From assembly GCA_018398765.1 (NCBI GenBank), contig JAHBMJ010005889.1, forward strand, positions 18,270 through 61,733: a DNA stretch of 43,464 nucleotides, given 5' to 3'. The stretch is from Chromera velia. Lineage: Eukaryota; Sar; Chromeraceae. Made by a program: the position numbers and the translations under genes. The notes under the pieces were generated by a model. It was not told the DNA's origin. It searched no databases and was given only the letters and a program-made list of their open reading frames with translations. Shown here one piece after another: positions 1 through 10,665 of the stretch (position 1 is the first letter of the stretch; every line of letters starts with the position of its first letter).

Positions 1-1906
1 CCCCCCTTCTCTGTCTCTCTCTAGGGAAGGGCATGAGGAGGCTGACGGAGACGGCAGACAAGGGGAGACAGTACAAGAGGGAGGGAGCAATGGAGCGTTG
101 GGTGAGAGCCGCCCCCCCCGCCATTTTCAACCATGCCAATGAGGGTCGTGAACAGAGCCATTGTGCCCCCGCACCCCACTACCATTCAGTAATCTGCAGG
201 GGCGACGCCTCTTCAGTCCGGTGCAGATCCTAATGGACTCTCCAGAAGCAGAGCTGCCCCCATCATCATCGCGGGCTTCTGACGATGGAAGCACTGCTTC
301 AAGCGCATCTTGTCGCTGCTGGAGGCTTTTTGTCTCAAACCGTCAGATGAGAATTAAGGTATGGCTTTACACTAGGCTTTACAGCCACTGCAAATTATAT
401 TTTTTTTTTTATGAAAAAGGTTTATGTATCGATAGTTTTAATAGTACTGTAAGATGGAACTATTCAAGTTACTATTGAATGGAGAAATATTGATTAAGAT
501 CCTAGTTAAGATCCGTAGAAATAGTTTGTATGACTGTAGGGCAATCATCCCCGGCAATGTATGGTACAGTGGTGGCCACATGCTATATGTTCCTCATAGT
601 TATTTTTTTTTTGAAAAAGTTCTTTCACTTTAAAGTCAAAAACTGTTTTTTATTTTTTTAAATTTTATTATTATAATCAAGATTTAAGGGCCGATCGAAT
701 CTGTTTAGAGAGCTTAGAAGTACCCGCAGCCTGTCCGCCTGCTAGATAGGAAATGATCTTGGGCTTCCGGTGATGCGATCTTGGTGTTTGTATGTATGTC
801 TGGGTGTATGTACTTGATTGATCGAGTGTTTATCTTCATTTAATTTTTTTCTCCCTTTACTGAGTTTATTCCTTTCTCATGGAAACTAGTTGAACATTGC
901 GAGCACAAATTTGAACCCTTGTGGTTCCCCCTTCCCTTGATAGTGACTGATTTATGGTATTGATTGCTTTGATCGAGTGACCACTTTGCCTTCGGGCGGC
1001 GTAAGCCAGTGTAGATCTTCGAAAAAGTTTGTCATCAACCCCGTTTCTCCTCTCATTACCTCTCATCTATCCGTGTTCTTACTCTCTTTTCAAATTGATT
1101 CAGAATTCAATGTATGCATGTGGTGTGCGCATGTGCCGAGCGCTTATGTCTCCATACGCCTCCACAGATGTGATGTGCCTTGAGACGAATCGATCCAATT
1201 GGCATGTATAGTGTTCTACCTCCTGGCGCCGCCGTCCCGCCGCCGCCGTTCGGCCCTTCTCGCATGTGCGCCGCCTTTGCTTCGATCGCCCGCCGCCGCG
1301 TTCTATCTGTCTGGCCCTGGATTCGGGCCCGGAAAGTTTATCTTTACATTTATGCGGAGACTGAGCTTTAAAGAGTTTGCGCTCAGCCGTCTCCAATGCT
1401 GAGATCGTTTATTCCATTTGGCCCGTCATGAGTCTGTCCTGTCTTAGCATCGCTAGTTTAAGTTCAAGTTCAAGTTCGAACTATGAACCCTCCCGACTCT
1501 ATGAAGGGCTAAGGATCTATCTGTATTCAATCCCTTAGCTGACTGAGATCTTGAGACTGAGCTAGAGTCTGTAGAGCCTGTAGATCCATCTCTCTGTCTA
1601 GGCCGCGTCTCTGGTCTAGCTCTCCATCTATCCTGCTGCTATCTCTAAGGCAGCAGGAAGTTACTACACATGCAAGCTTCCTCATTCCCCCCCCCCATGA
1701 ATGCACATGCTCTGGGTTGTCCTCAAAGCCTTGTTAGTGGCTTGGGATTTGGTGTTGCTAGATCTAGGATTTAACCCTCAATCATCATTATCATCATCAG
1801 GCTCCCCATATATAAAAAAATAAAAAAGTTCTCCACCTTTCTTTGTTTAAAGACAGAGCAGGTAGAAAGGTTGGCTCGACAATGAAAATAGACAGAGAGA
1901 GAATAG
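1..1906. other. gene-poor left flank
   Basis: I see no convincing gene here. Open frames are short and lack recognisable motifs on either strand. The stretch contains T-rich/AT-rich DNA around 385-670, a GC-richer patch around 1220-1400 with CCG-type repeats, and a short (ATC)n run near 1781-1800. The last 90 bases before the LTR element (about 1816-1906) are open in the same reading frame as the LINE remnant at 4192-4800, so they could be the upstream part of that LINE interrupted by the LTR insertion. They have no recognisable motif. Confidence 0.5.
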
Positions 1907-1911
1907 GGAGA

Positions 1912-2379
1912 TGTAAGAAAAGTGAACAGATAGACAGCTGAAAACTCTGAGTATAAGCATGCAGGCTTTAAGCATCAATCCAGCCAGCAGGATGATTGTA
2001 TACTGAAGCATGCATTGTGGGATGGCAGCCTTTGCGGCGGCCTTTCCTATATAAAAAACATGCATTTGTATGGCAAGATGCATAACCATGATATGTCCAT
2101 GCAATCAGCTTGTAGGGCATGTGCAAACATCCGCAATGATTCCGCATCGTTGGTTGAATTGTGTGGAGCGAGCGAGACAATCAGTTTCATGCAGATGTCG
2201 CGCTTGCTGATTGATTGATTGATCGAATGGAAATCTGTTTTAGCGTTGCCTGGTATGACATCCACTTATCGTATGGAGAAGAGACAAACGTTGCCTGTGT
2301 GTCTAGCTATCTGTAGACAAAGTAAACGGACGTAAAGCAATTGAGTGTGACAAGGCAGTAGCAGTCACATTCCATAATA
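1912..2379 (+). repeat. 5' LTR
   Basis: Left long terminal repeat, starting TGTAAG. It is the same length as the right copy with no indels. It contains a TATA-like box (see 2048-2056). Compared with the right LTR I count 24 differences, all transitions; at 16 of them this copy holds the A or T. Nineteen of the differences lie in the first two thirds of the interior alignment, and the last 190 bp or so are almost unchanged. Confidence 0.85.
2048..2056 (+). promoter_or_regulatory. TATA-like box in 5' LTR
   Basis: TATATAAAA lies about 140 bp into the left LTR, the usual region for a U3 promoter. The matching position in the right LTR (about 3855) reads TATATAGAA, so one A/G transition weakens that copy. 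The promoter role is inferred from position and sequence only. Confidence 0.4.
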
Positions 2380-2446
2380 GTTTGATGCTCCATCAGGCAG
2401 GCTTGAAACCGTTGGATCGAGTTGAGGCTTCTTGTTTCCTTCCATC

Positions 2447-3598
2447 ATGGATGACAGTGCCCATCTTGTTGCTTCCCCTACACCTATGAGGAATAGAGGA
2501 GATGCAGACACATCGTCTTCCGCAGGCCAGCAAGGGAGATCGGGAACGTATGTCGGCAGGTGGGAACTGAAGGCAGTCGAGTTCAAGCGAGACGCCAACA
2601 AGTTGCAACATCCGGAGGAGAACAAGTACGCGTACGAGGAGTTCCGATTCGCTTGGGACCTTCTTGATGAGGGTCTCAAAGCGGCAATAGGCTTCGACCC
2701 CCAGAATGCGACTGATGAGCAGGAGAAGATGCTAGAGAACTTCAAGATGTTTGATCTGCAGAGGAAGCAGTTTCTCATACAGACAGCGAAGGGAGATAGA
2801 GAGTTCTTCAAGGTCATGAAGAATGCTTTGTCTGTGCCAGGGGTGACGTGCGATAACGCTCTTTCGGCGCTGGCTTTGCATTTTGGCGCAGATGCACTTG
2901 CAGAGCTCTTTGTCGCAGGGTTTACGCTCTTGTCCTTCATGAAGGATCCGGAGACGGAACCGATGAAGAGGATGATGAAGGCAAAGGAGTTGAGCGCCAG
3001 AGTTCACGGGACTGCATGGAAGTCGGATGGGTTCCTGAAGCTGCTGGTTGTCATATTCGGGTTGGAAGAAAAGCATCGGGAGGTGATGATTCGGAAAGTT
3101 AGTGAGTGGTTTGAGAAGAACAAGACTCTTCCCAGTGGCACGCTGTCCAACATGCACGCAGAGTTTGAGGCCCTTTCGACAGTGTAGAAGGTTGCAACGG
3201 GGACAAAGGAAGAAAAGTCTGCCCCCTTGCACCATAAGTATGGAGCAGCAGCAACAGGGCAGAGAGGGTCGAGAGGCAAGGGACCACCGAAGAGAGAGTT
3301 CAACGCAGGAGAACAGAGAATCAAGCGGGGACCATGCTGGAAGTGTGGTTTTCTAGGGTTGCACGACCAGGATCAGTGTCCTCTCACTGAAGAAGAAATG
3401 GAGATCAAGAGAGAGAAGGATGCTATGTTTTTCAAGGAATTGATACAAAAGAGAAAGAATGGATCAGGGTCGCATTCTAGCTCTTCTACATCTCAAAGAG
3501 AGACTGCGAATGCTGCAGCAGCACGCGTGTCTCTCCAGCAGGGATCTCGATTCAGGGTTGACTCTTTTGAAACGGATGATAGTGATCTTCCATTTTGA
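2447..3598 (+). pseudogene. gag-like protein of the LTR element, interrupted by one in-frame TAG
   Basis: The frame runs from ATG 2447 to a TGA at 3596-3598 and is broken by a single in-frame TAG at 3185-3187. The upstream part (246 codons) is mostly helical and charged, like a capsid region, but I do not recognise a named family. The downstream part holds one zinc knuckle at 3335-3379 with spacing CX2CX5HX4C, one residue longer than the canonical CCHC knuckle, followed by a basic then Ser/Thr-rich tail. Gag binds and packages element RNA. The stop could be an inactivating C-to-T change from CAG or a readthrough codon; the single lesion and otherwise open frame suggest a fairly recent loss. 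No protease or polymerase follows. Confidence 0.7.
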
Positions 3599-3718
3599 GA
3601 AAGAGTGAGGAGTAGGAGACCGGAGGTGTGTATCGGTATGTACGTATGTTTGTGTGTGCGTGAGTTTCCTAACAGGAGGCTTGAGAGCTTTATTCAGGAG
3701 CTCTCTCGGGGGGTGATC

Positions 3719-4186
3719 TGTGAGAGAAGTGAACAGATAGACAGCTGAAAACTCTGAGTGCAGGCATGCAGGCTTTAAGCATCAATCCAGCCAGCAGGAT
3801 GATTGTATGCTGAAGCATGTATTGTGGGATGGCAGCCTTTGTGGCGGCCTTTCCTATATAGAAAGCACGCATTTGTATGGCAAGATGCATAACCGTGATG
3901 TGTCCATGCGATCAGCTTATGGGGCATGTGCAAACATCCGCAATGATTCCGCATCGTTAGTTGAATTGTGCGGAGCGAGCAAGACGATCAGTTTCATGCA
4001 AATGTCGCGCTTGCTGATTGATTGATTGATCGAATGGAAATCTGTTTTAGCATTGCCTGGTATGACATCCACTTATCGTATGGAGAAGAGACAAACGTTG
4101 CCTGTGTGTCTAGCTATCTGTAGACAAAGTAAACGGACGTAAAGCAATTGAGTGTGATAAGGCAGTAGCAGTCACATTCCATAACA
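3719..4186 (+). repeat. 3' LTR
   Basis: Right long terminal repeat, beginning TGTGAG and ending ACA. It is collinear with the left LTR over 468 bp with no gap, about 95% identical by hand count. It is followed directly by the target duplication GGAGA at 4187-4191. Confidence 0.85.
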
Positions 4187-4191
4187 GGAGA

Positions 4192-5085
4192 GCCCCTTTT
4201 TGCTATACGAGAGTGGCGCCGCGATCGGAACACAGGAGGAGAGCAGCATGCAGGGTGGGAGACAGGGCTGTGGCTGCGACTCAGGGAAAAATTCCGGTAA
4301 GGGGGGGAAAGAAGGTGCCGTTACAGAAAAGGAAGTGCCAGTTCTGTCGAGGGTGGTTGGGAATCGAGGTAGTGGAAGATGAAATCCACCTGGTGACAGA
4401 ATGTCCTGTTTTTGACAGAGAGAGAGCAGAGATGTTCAGGAAGATAAAAGAGAAATGGGATAGGAAGATGGAAGAAAGAGCCAGAAAGGCAGCCACAGAA
4501 AGAGAAGGGCTCAACAGAAAAGAGGGAAAAAGAGATAACTCGACGCTTTTCTGCTTTCTGTTGAATGAATGTCATGCCGGAGTAGATGAGTTTTTGGGAT
4601 GGGCGTCATTCAGACGAAGGGTGTTTGAGGAGTGTCCAAGACGGTATGGACACATAGAGGGAGACGCTCTGGTGGCCAGACATACAGGAATCACCGGAAG
4701 GCAGCGGGCGATCGAGAGACTAACAAAAGAATCTGAGGAAACAATTGATAATTTAGAGATGACCGAAGGAGCATTAGGGTGGGGAAGGAGGGAGCCGTAG
4801 AAAAAGATTGATAAAGCAAACAAGAAGAGCGAGGAAGCCCAAATCGCATGATTCGCATGCCGTTTCAGATCGATTTTCAGGCCAGAAAGCCAACACAGAT
4901 CCCGGGGCCAGAGCCGTGGCTCGAACAACGAACAATCATGCAGCAGCGGCCAAGGCAACAAACTCTGGCAGGCCCCGAGGGCGGGGTCTAATACCTCAGC
5001 TTAGGCTGGGGAATGCCCCGCCCTGCTAGTTCTGGCCGCGTCTGGCGACAGATAGACATAGCGGGAAGGCCCTAGAGCGGAACAT

Positions 5086-5127
<42 letters not shown>
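4192..5127 (+). mobile_element. LINE (non-LTR retrotransposon) 3' remnant
   Basis: An open frame ends at a TAG at 4798-4800 and encodes about 200 residues with the zinc-finger pattern found after LINE reverse transcriptases (zf-RVT type): Cys codons at 4336 and 4345, His at 4387 and Cys at 4402, giving CX2C...HX4C in the context CQFC and HLVTEC, followed by a charged helical segment. No reverse transcriptase palm motif is present, so this is only the C-terminal end. A roughly 285-bp untranslated tail ends in (TCAA)n at 5087-5127, a typical LINE 3' terminus. The LTR element lies immediately upstream, so it probably inserted into this LINE. The exact 5' end and LINE clade cannot be decided. Confidence 0.65.
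5087..5127. repeat. (TCAA)n microsatellite, LINE 3' tail
   Basis: About ten tandem TCAA units directly follow the GC-rich LINE 3' region and are followed by AT-rich DNA. Several LINE clades end in such short tandem repeats instead of poly(A), so I read it as the element terminus. Confidence 0.7.
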
Positions 5128-5945
5128 TCAACTTAATTTCCCAAAATCACTTTTACTTTTTATTTTTTTATTTATTTTTTCGATATAGACACTTCAAACC
5201 TAGCTTCAAACTTACAAAACTCAAAACCTAGTAAACGTTAACAAAATAAAAAAACTAATTCAGCTTTTGGCCTAAATTTATTATTATTTTTTTTTACGTA
5301 TGGGGAGCCTAGGAAATGATTTGCTAGATGAGTTGAGAGATGATTTCAACACTTCAAGGTTTAGGGAATGCATCTCATTGAAATAGTGCATGCAGGATGA
5401 CAAGACGTCAATTCAAGGCTCATTAAATTGATGTAACGAGGGAGAGAGCAGCAGAGAAAGCGAGGACTAGGGGACAAGATGTTCACTCATTCTATGCACA
5501 GGCATGTGAGAGAGAAGACTTGAGTCACTTGATCGGTACGTCGCGATCGACAGCTAGACGGGGGCGGAAGAGAAGGCAACCGTGCAGTGACATGCAGTGG
5601 AAGGCCGCCAGTGAGGCACGCACGGGTAGAAAAACGCAAAAGCACGCCATGCAAGTCGATCGACGGCAAGACGGGGCGTAAGGAGGAGGAGAATTTCGGC
5701 ACTCTCAATTTTTTTCACTTTGGGTCATCCGAGTCTTCTTATGCATGCATTTGAATAAACGGTGGCGGAAGGAGAATGCTAAATGTTCATGAGAGGAAGA
5801 GACAGCTAGAGAAACAGGATGGTGTCAGAGCATACGGGAATCGCCCTCCTCTGCCCGTCTGTCGGCCTGCTGCAAGATGCATGCATGCAAGCAAAAAGGC
5901 GAACACGTACTACTTGACAGAACGAAACGAAGGAGGAGAGGAGAC
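5128..5945. other. AT-rich then mixed intergenic DNA
   Basis: Bases 5128-5420 are AT-rich with T and A runs. The rest is ordinary composition with a short (ATGC)n motif near 5741. No coding frame of interest and no RNA gene was recognised. Confidence 0.5.
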
Positions 5946-6086
5946 GAGAGGAGAGAGACTCCCCCGCCCCCCCCTTGAATCCCAATCTATCTGAGAGGAG
6001 AGAGACTCCCCCGCCCCCCCCTTGAATCCCAATCTATCTGAGAGGAGAGAGACTCCCCCGCCCCCCCCTTGAATCCCAATCTATCT
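5946..6086. repeat. 47-bp minisatellite, three copies
   Basis: Three perfect or near-perfect tandem copies of a 47-bp unit start at 5946, 5993 and 6040. Each unit combines a GAGAGGAGAGAGACT purine block with a C-rich block (CCCCCG followed by a C run) and ends AATCCCAATCTATCT. The array then runs into a (TGTC)n stretch. Confidence 0.85.
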
Positions 6087-9000
6087 GTCTGTCTGTCCAC
6101 CCGTCTGTCTGACTCGATTTGGAAAGACCGATCCATCCCTAGCTCTCTTACTGATGATCCATCAATCATCACTCAACAGTCTTCAAATGAAAAGATTCCT
6201 TCCTTCCTTCCTTTTAAAATAGTGATTCTCCCGCTCTTCAGTGCCCGTATTTTACTCCCAGAGTCTGCTCTTCTCTTCTTCTGACTGCTCGGGATTCCAC
6301 TCCACCATCATGTCGAACAGTTGTTACGGTTTTTTCTCATCAACACACAGATATGTCCCTCCCTCCCCCTCTCCCTACTCGGATTCTCTCGACAAGAAAG
6401 TTCTTCTTTCGGTTGTTGTTTTTGTCTGACACCTTCAATTCTTCAATTCAGTCAAACAGTCATTCATATGCGGACAAGCAAGCACCTCTCTCCCTCCCTC
6501 TAATCGAAATGAGGGTCTCCAAACTTCCTTTCAACTCAGCTCCCTTCTTCCCGTCTTTCCACCCAGAGAGAGAGAGTGTGTGTTGTCCATTTCTTTCTAC
6601 ATGCAAGCACGAAACGAAAAAGACAGTAAAAGAAACAGAATTTTCCCCATCCACCCTGCTTTTCACCCTTTTCCCACCTCACTGCAGATAAGTGCAGACA
6701 CCTCGACAGACAAACAGACACAGAACTGCAGGCAGAACTCCATGAGGGACCACCATCTTCCCTCAGGTAGGCGTCTTTCTTGCAAACGCCCTTAAACTTC
6801 AACCCCCCGCCCCACTCCTTCCTCTTAACTCCACTCCACTCCATTCCATTCCGCTCCCTCACCCCAGTTTTTTGTGATCCTTCTTCTCCTGTCATCTTCA
6901 TTTTTGATGTACGATTGGTTGAGATAGATGAATCTCTTCTCTCTTCTCTTTCGGTTGCATGGTCCCTGACACGATAGAGTTTCTTCTCTGTCTGTCTGCA
7001 CTGGCTCTGCTTCCTTTCTTTCCTAGCTTGGCCATCCTTCATTCTTGACTGCCTGTTGTCCCCTCCCCTACCCCCATACCCCCTCCAAGAAAGAGAAAAA
7101 ATGGCGCCCCCTTCCCCGCCCTCAGACCGAGAGACAAGCCAGAGCTCCTTCACTCCACCCTGTGCATGCAACCCATGCCCGACCGACCGACCGAGTCATC
7201 ATCTGCTGTTGAAGAAATCTGGTGATGCGGTACTACATGAAGATGGCCGAACGGGTTCGGTCCTGTTGAATGCAAGAAATAAGGAATGAACAGCTAGAGA
7301 AGAGCAGCGCAGCAAGGAGAGCAGAACAGCTAGAGAAATTTCACTGCACTGACCGAGAGAGAATCGAGAGCAAGCCCTCGCTTGCCTTCTCACTGACTGT
7401 CTGACTGTCTGTCTGTCCGTGTGTCACTGACTCACATAAAACTCATTCGAGCACCTTTTCAAAAAGACAGGGCCAACATAGAAGAGGCATGCATGCACCC
7501 ATCCATCCACAAGTTCAGTCACGCGCAAAGACACGAAAGCACGAGGGATGGTTGGTTGAATGAAGGAAAGCTCTTTCTTTCTGGCGGCTACGCGACAAAG
7601 AAGAAAAATGGGAACGTTTGTGTGTGGGGTGGGAGGAGCAAAGTGGCCGAGCCGATGAAGACAAGATATGGCAGCATGACACACGATGTCGACTCATGTT
7701 TGTGCGTCTCATCTGCTTTCTCATTTCACTGACTTTCAGCAAGATCGGTCACTGCAAAATGCCACTCGGTCGGTGAGTGGGGCGACAAAGAAACAGAAAG
7801 CAGAAAAAGGGAAAAAAGGAAGACGCGCTTATTCAACCTTCTATTCTCGACCCCTCTTTGGAGTGGAAAGAAGTGATCAACTTTCGAAAACTTTGCAAAC
7901 ATCTTGCTCTCTCCCTCTGCCGCTCTCGTCAGCTCTGCACCTCACTTTCCCTCCCTCCCTCCCTCCCTCCCTCCCCCTTTCCCTTTCTCTCTGGAGAAGG
8001 CTGACTGATTGCTTGAATGTGTACGATCGCTTCATGGAAGTAAGTGTGGAAAGCGGAGAACGTGTTCTTTGTGACTATCTGGTGAGGGAAGGATGTCGGG
8101 CCTGGTGGAAGACAGACAAGAAAGAAGGGCAGTTCAAAAGCCGATGACGGGACAGAGGCCCTGCATGAGCCACCAGTCGCCCTGCCTGTCCTGTGAGAGA
8201 AGAGGCAAACGGGAATTGAGGAAAAATAAAATCGGTCTCTTTCCCAGACAGTTCTTTCGCTCTTCTTTCTCTCTGCAGCTCATGCACTCAGAAACGAAAT
8301 CCAAACTTCACTGTTCGCACTGCCGCCCAGCTCCTAAGAAGCGGGAAGAAAATTCCACTACCACCCTTCTCTCTTCTCCCCCCGCACTTTCTTTCTTTGC
8401 CTTGCCCTGCCCCGCCGCCCGTCTCCTCCAGAAGAAACTTCAAAGAAGGAGGCCGACAGGAGAGGAGGGGAAAGGACGCAACGAGAGAAGCAGAGAAAGA
8501 GAGAGAAAGAGGCTGTGGAGCAGACAGCGCATCTGCAAATGGACGTGTGTAAGAGTGCACAAGCGAGAAAGAAGAAAAACTGCTCCAGATGTCCAGAGTG
8601 ACTCTCTCTCTGTTGGAGAGAGAGCGAAGGGAAGGGAAGTAGATGATGGGAGAGAGGGAGGGGGGTTTGAAGAAGAGGAAGCGAGGAAGTGCTAAATAAA
8701 AACGAGGATCATGAACGTTGAAACACATGGACGAATGAAAAAAAGACGGGAAAAAGACCGCACACATGCTTATGCAGATACTTCAGGATCAAGAAGTCAT
8801 CACACGACACACGAGGATGGATGGATGGAAGAGATGAAGGAAGAGAAGAAGCCGAAGAAGGAAACCACAGACAGGCCACTTAAAGAGAAGAGGGCAATCC
8901 ATCCCACCACGGAGGGAGGGGGGAACATGCAGGGAGGGAGGAATGAAGGAAGGAAACCCTCTGTGTTTCCTCTTGCATGTCAGCCAGTGCACTGCCATCC

Positions 9001-9447
9001 TCTCAGCCCCTTCCCTTCCCTACTTTCTGCATGTTAAAGTTCACACAAGTCCAAACGACCTCTTCAACAGAAAGAAAGAAAAGGGTAAAATTAAGAGGTC
9101 AATACCTTTCTGCGTAAGACATACTGCCTTTGTTCTCAAGTACGCATTTTCCATGTGCAGTTGCAAATGTTTTTCTTTTTCATGTCGATCTTGAGGATTC
9201 AGCTGTCCCTTTCTTCTCTGCTTCCTCAAATGTCCCAACCAAAATGGACGAGGAGGAATCCGAAATTCCGTCTCCTCATCTGTGGACAGAGGGAGAAGAC
9301 AGGAGACAAAAAAGAAACGAAACGGAAAGGGAAGAACGGAAGAGGCCTCGCACGGGGCCTGCGTGCATTGACTGCAGAAACACACGAGCAAGTGCCTCCC
9401 TCTCTGATCCCCCGTTCCACCCAGAATTGCCAGGTCGCGTGCGTCAC
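6087..9447. other. low-complexity, strand-asymmetric intergenic region
   Basis: Long pyrimidine-biased stretches (for example 6170-7080) alternate with purine-biased ones (for example 8440-8960) on the + strand, with (TTCC)n, (GGAA)n, (CTGT)n and a (CCCT)n run near 7946-7975. Several frames stay open for 150-280 codons, but their translations are Ser/Leu/Pro/Arg-rich, as expected from biased composition, and show no domain or splice-consistent exon chain. I see no gene here. It lies downstream of the Rossmann gene. Confidence 0.55.
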
Positions 9448-10628
9448 TCATCCCATGGGAGGGAATGCGGTCCCAGAGGGGGGCTGTACGCTTGCGAGGG
9501 CCAGGTTGTTTGTCTGGGGTTCCCGTCTCCTCTCTGCAGGTTCCTGGGGCCTCAACAGGAGGGGGGACGACGGGTCCCTCCGCAGACCGTTGACCAACTC
9601 GGAGTAGGACCTGCCGTAACGCTCCAGGCCAGTGGGAGCCTGCAGACACGATGCCACAGAGAGAGAGACGGACAGAGGAAGAAGTCACGTCTAGCAAGGG
9701 TACTGAGCAGAAGACTGAAAGAATACCAAGTGAATGGAAAAACGGATTTCTGACAGAAGAGCACGAGGTTTCGTTCCCTGCACCGTTTTTGTGTGTGGCC
9801 CTTGCATGGTACCAACGCATGGAAAAAAGGGAGAAAGAGAGAGATGAAGACGTAGAGAAAGAGACGGAAACAGGAAGACAGGCAACTTCAATCACAGACG
9901 AGCAACCGAAAGGAGCCCATTTGAACGCCGAATCGAACCAAATAATTGACTAAAAAGACAAACGAAATGACTGACTGACTGACTGACCGGAGTTCCCTTT
10001 TTGGATCTCCTCGCGAAAGCCTCAAACGTCACGTAGCGGGCAGCAGGGGAGAGGGCGCTGGCGATGGACAACTGCAATCAATCAAGTATTCATTCATTTA
10101 TTCGACCGGCCATCTATTCGTTCATTCATCAATCGATTCATTCGTTTACTCATGTTGTCCTTCATTGGATCAGAGAGACTCTTTTTGTTCTGCATTAGAA
10201 AGATACGGATACAGAGGGACACTCATCCGCTTTCGCCTGCTGCGTTCATTCGTCTCCACACCTAGGCAGTGAGACAAGCAGTGAGAAGGCCGATCAACCG
10301 CACCGTGTGCATGTGTACGTGTGTGAGTCTCGTATCTGGCTTCCGGGCTGTCTGTCTGTCTGGTCTGACGCCACTGCAGGATCCAAATCCTGAAAAAAAG
10401 AAGCCGACCGACCAACCTCAGCAGTGTCCTGTCGGCTGATTTGACCGAACACCTTGTCACCTACAAATATGTGCACAAGAGCGGAAAAAGAAAATGAGCC
10501 GTCGGAAAAAGTGCAGACAACAAAAAGAACAAACGGCAATGATGCGCTCCTACCCACCCGCCAGTCTCTTGGCGCGACATCGAAACCCTTGCATGGCGAC
10601 AGACCAACTCAAAAACCAGCAATAGACG

Positions 10629-10665
<37 letters not shown>

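Larger units (their letters stand above)
1907..4191 (+). mobile_element. gag-only LTR retrotransposon with 5-bp target duplication
   Basis: Two direct repeats of 468 bp (1912-2379 and 3719-4186) flank a 1.34-kb interior. Both begin with TG; the right copy ends CA and the left copy ends TA, one transition away. The 5-mer GGAGA occurs immediately outside both ends (1907-1911 and 4187-4191), as expected for an integrase-made target site duplication. The interior carries one gag-like frame with a zinc knuckle and has no room for reverse transcriptase, RNase H or integrase. That makes it a non-autonomous element (TR-GAG or TRIM-like) needing a partner's enzymes. I could not identify a standard 18-nt tRNA primer binding site just inside the left LTR; a short G run (3708-3713) near the right LTR may be the polypurine tract. 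The strand is taken from the gag frame. Confidence 0.85.

Noticed and set aside
1440-1520. GTTCAAGTTCGAAC-like stretch resembling a tRNA T-arm
   Set aside because: No cloverleaf with acceptor, D and anticodon arms could be built around it.
2432-2446. Earlier start of the gag-like frame at a TTG
   Set aside because: Eukaryotic initiation would normally use the ATG at 2447, in the same frame.
6536-7171. 211-codon minus-strand open frame
   Set aside because: The translation is Gly/Arg/Glu-biased, as expected from the pyrimidine-rich + strand, with no domain and no splice partners.
9041-9895. 284-codon open frame on the minus strand
   Set aside because: It overlaps the last exon of the Rossmann gene in a different frame; the translation is low-complexity, while the overlapping frame at 9639-9448 continues the family alignment.
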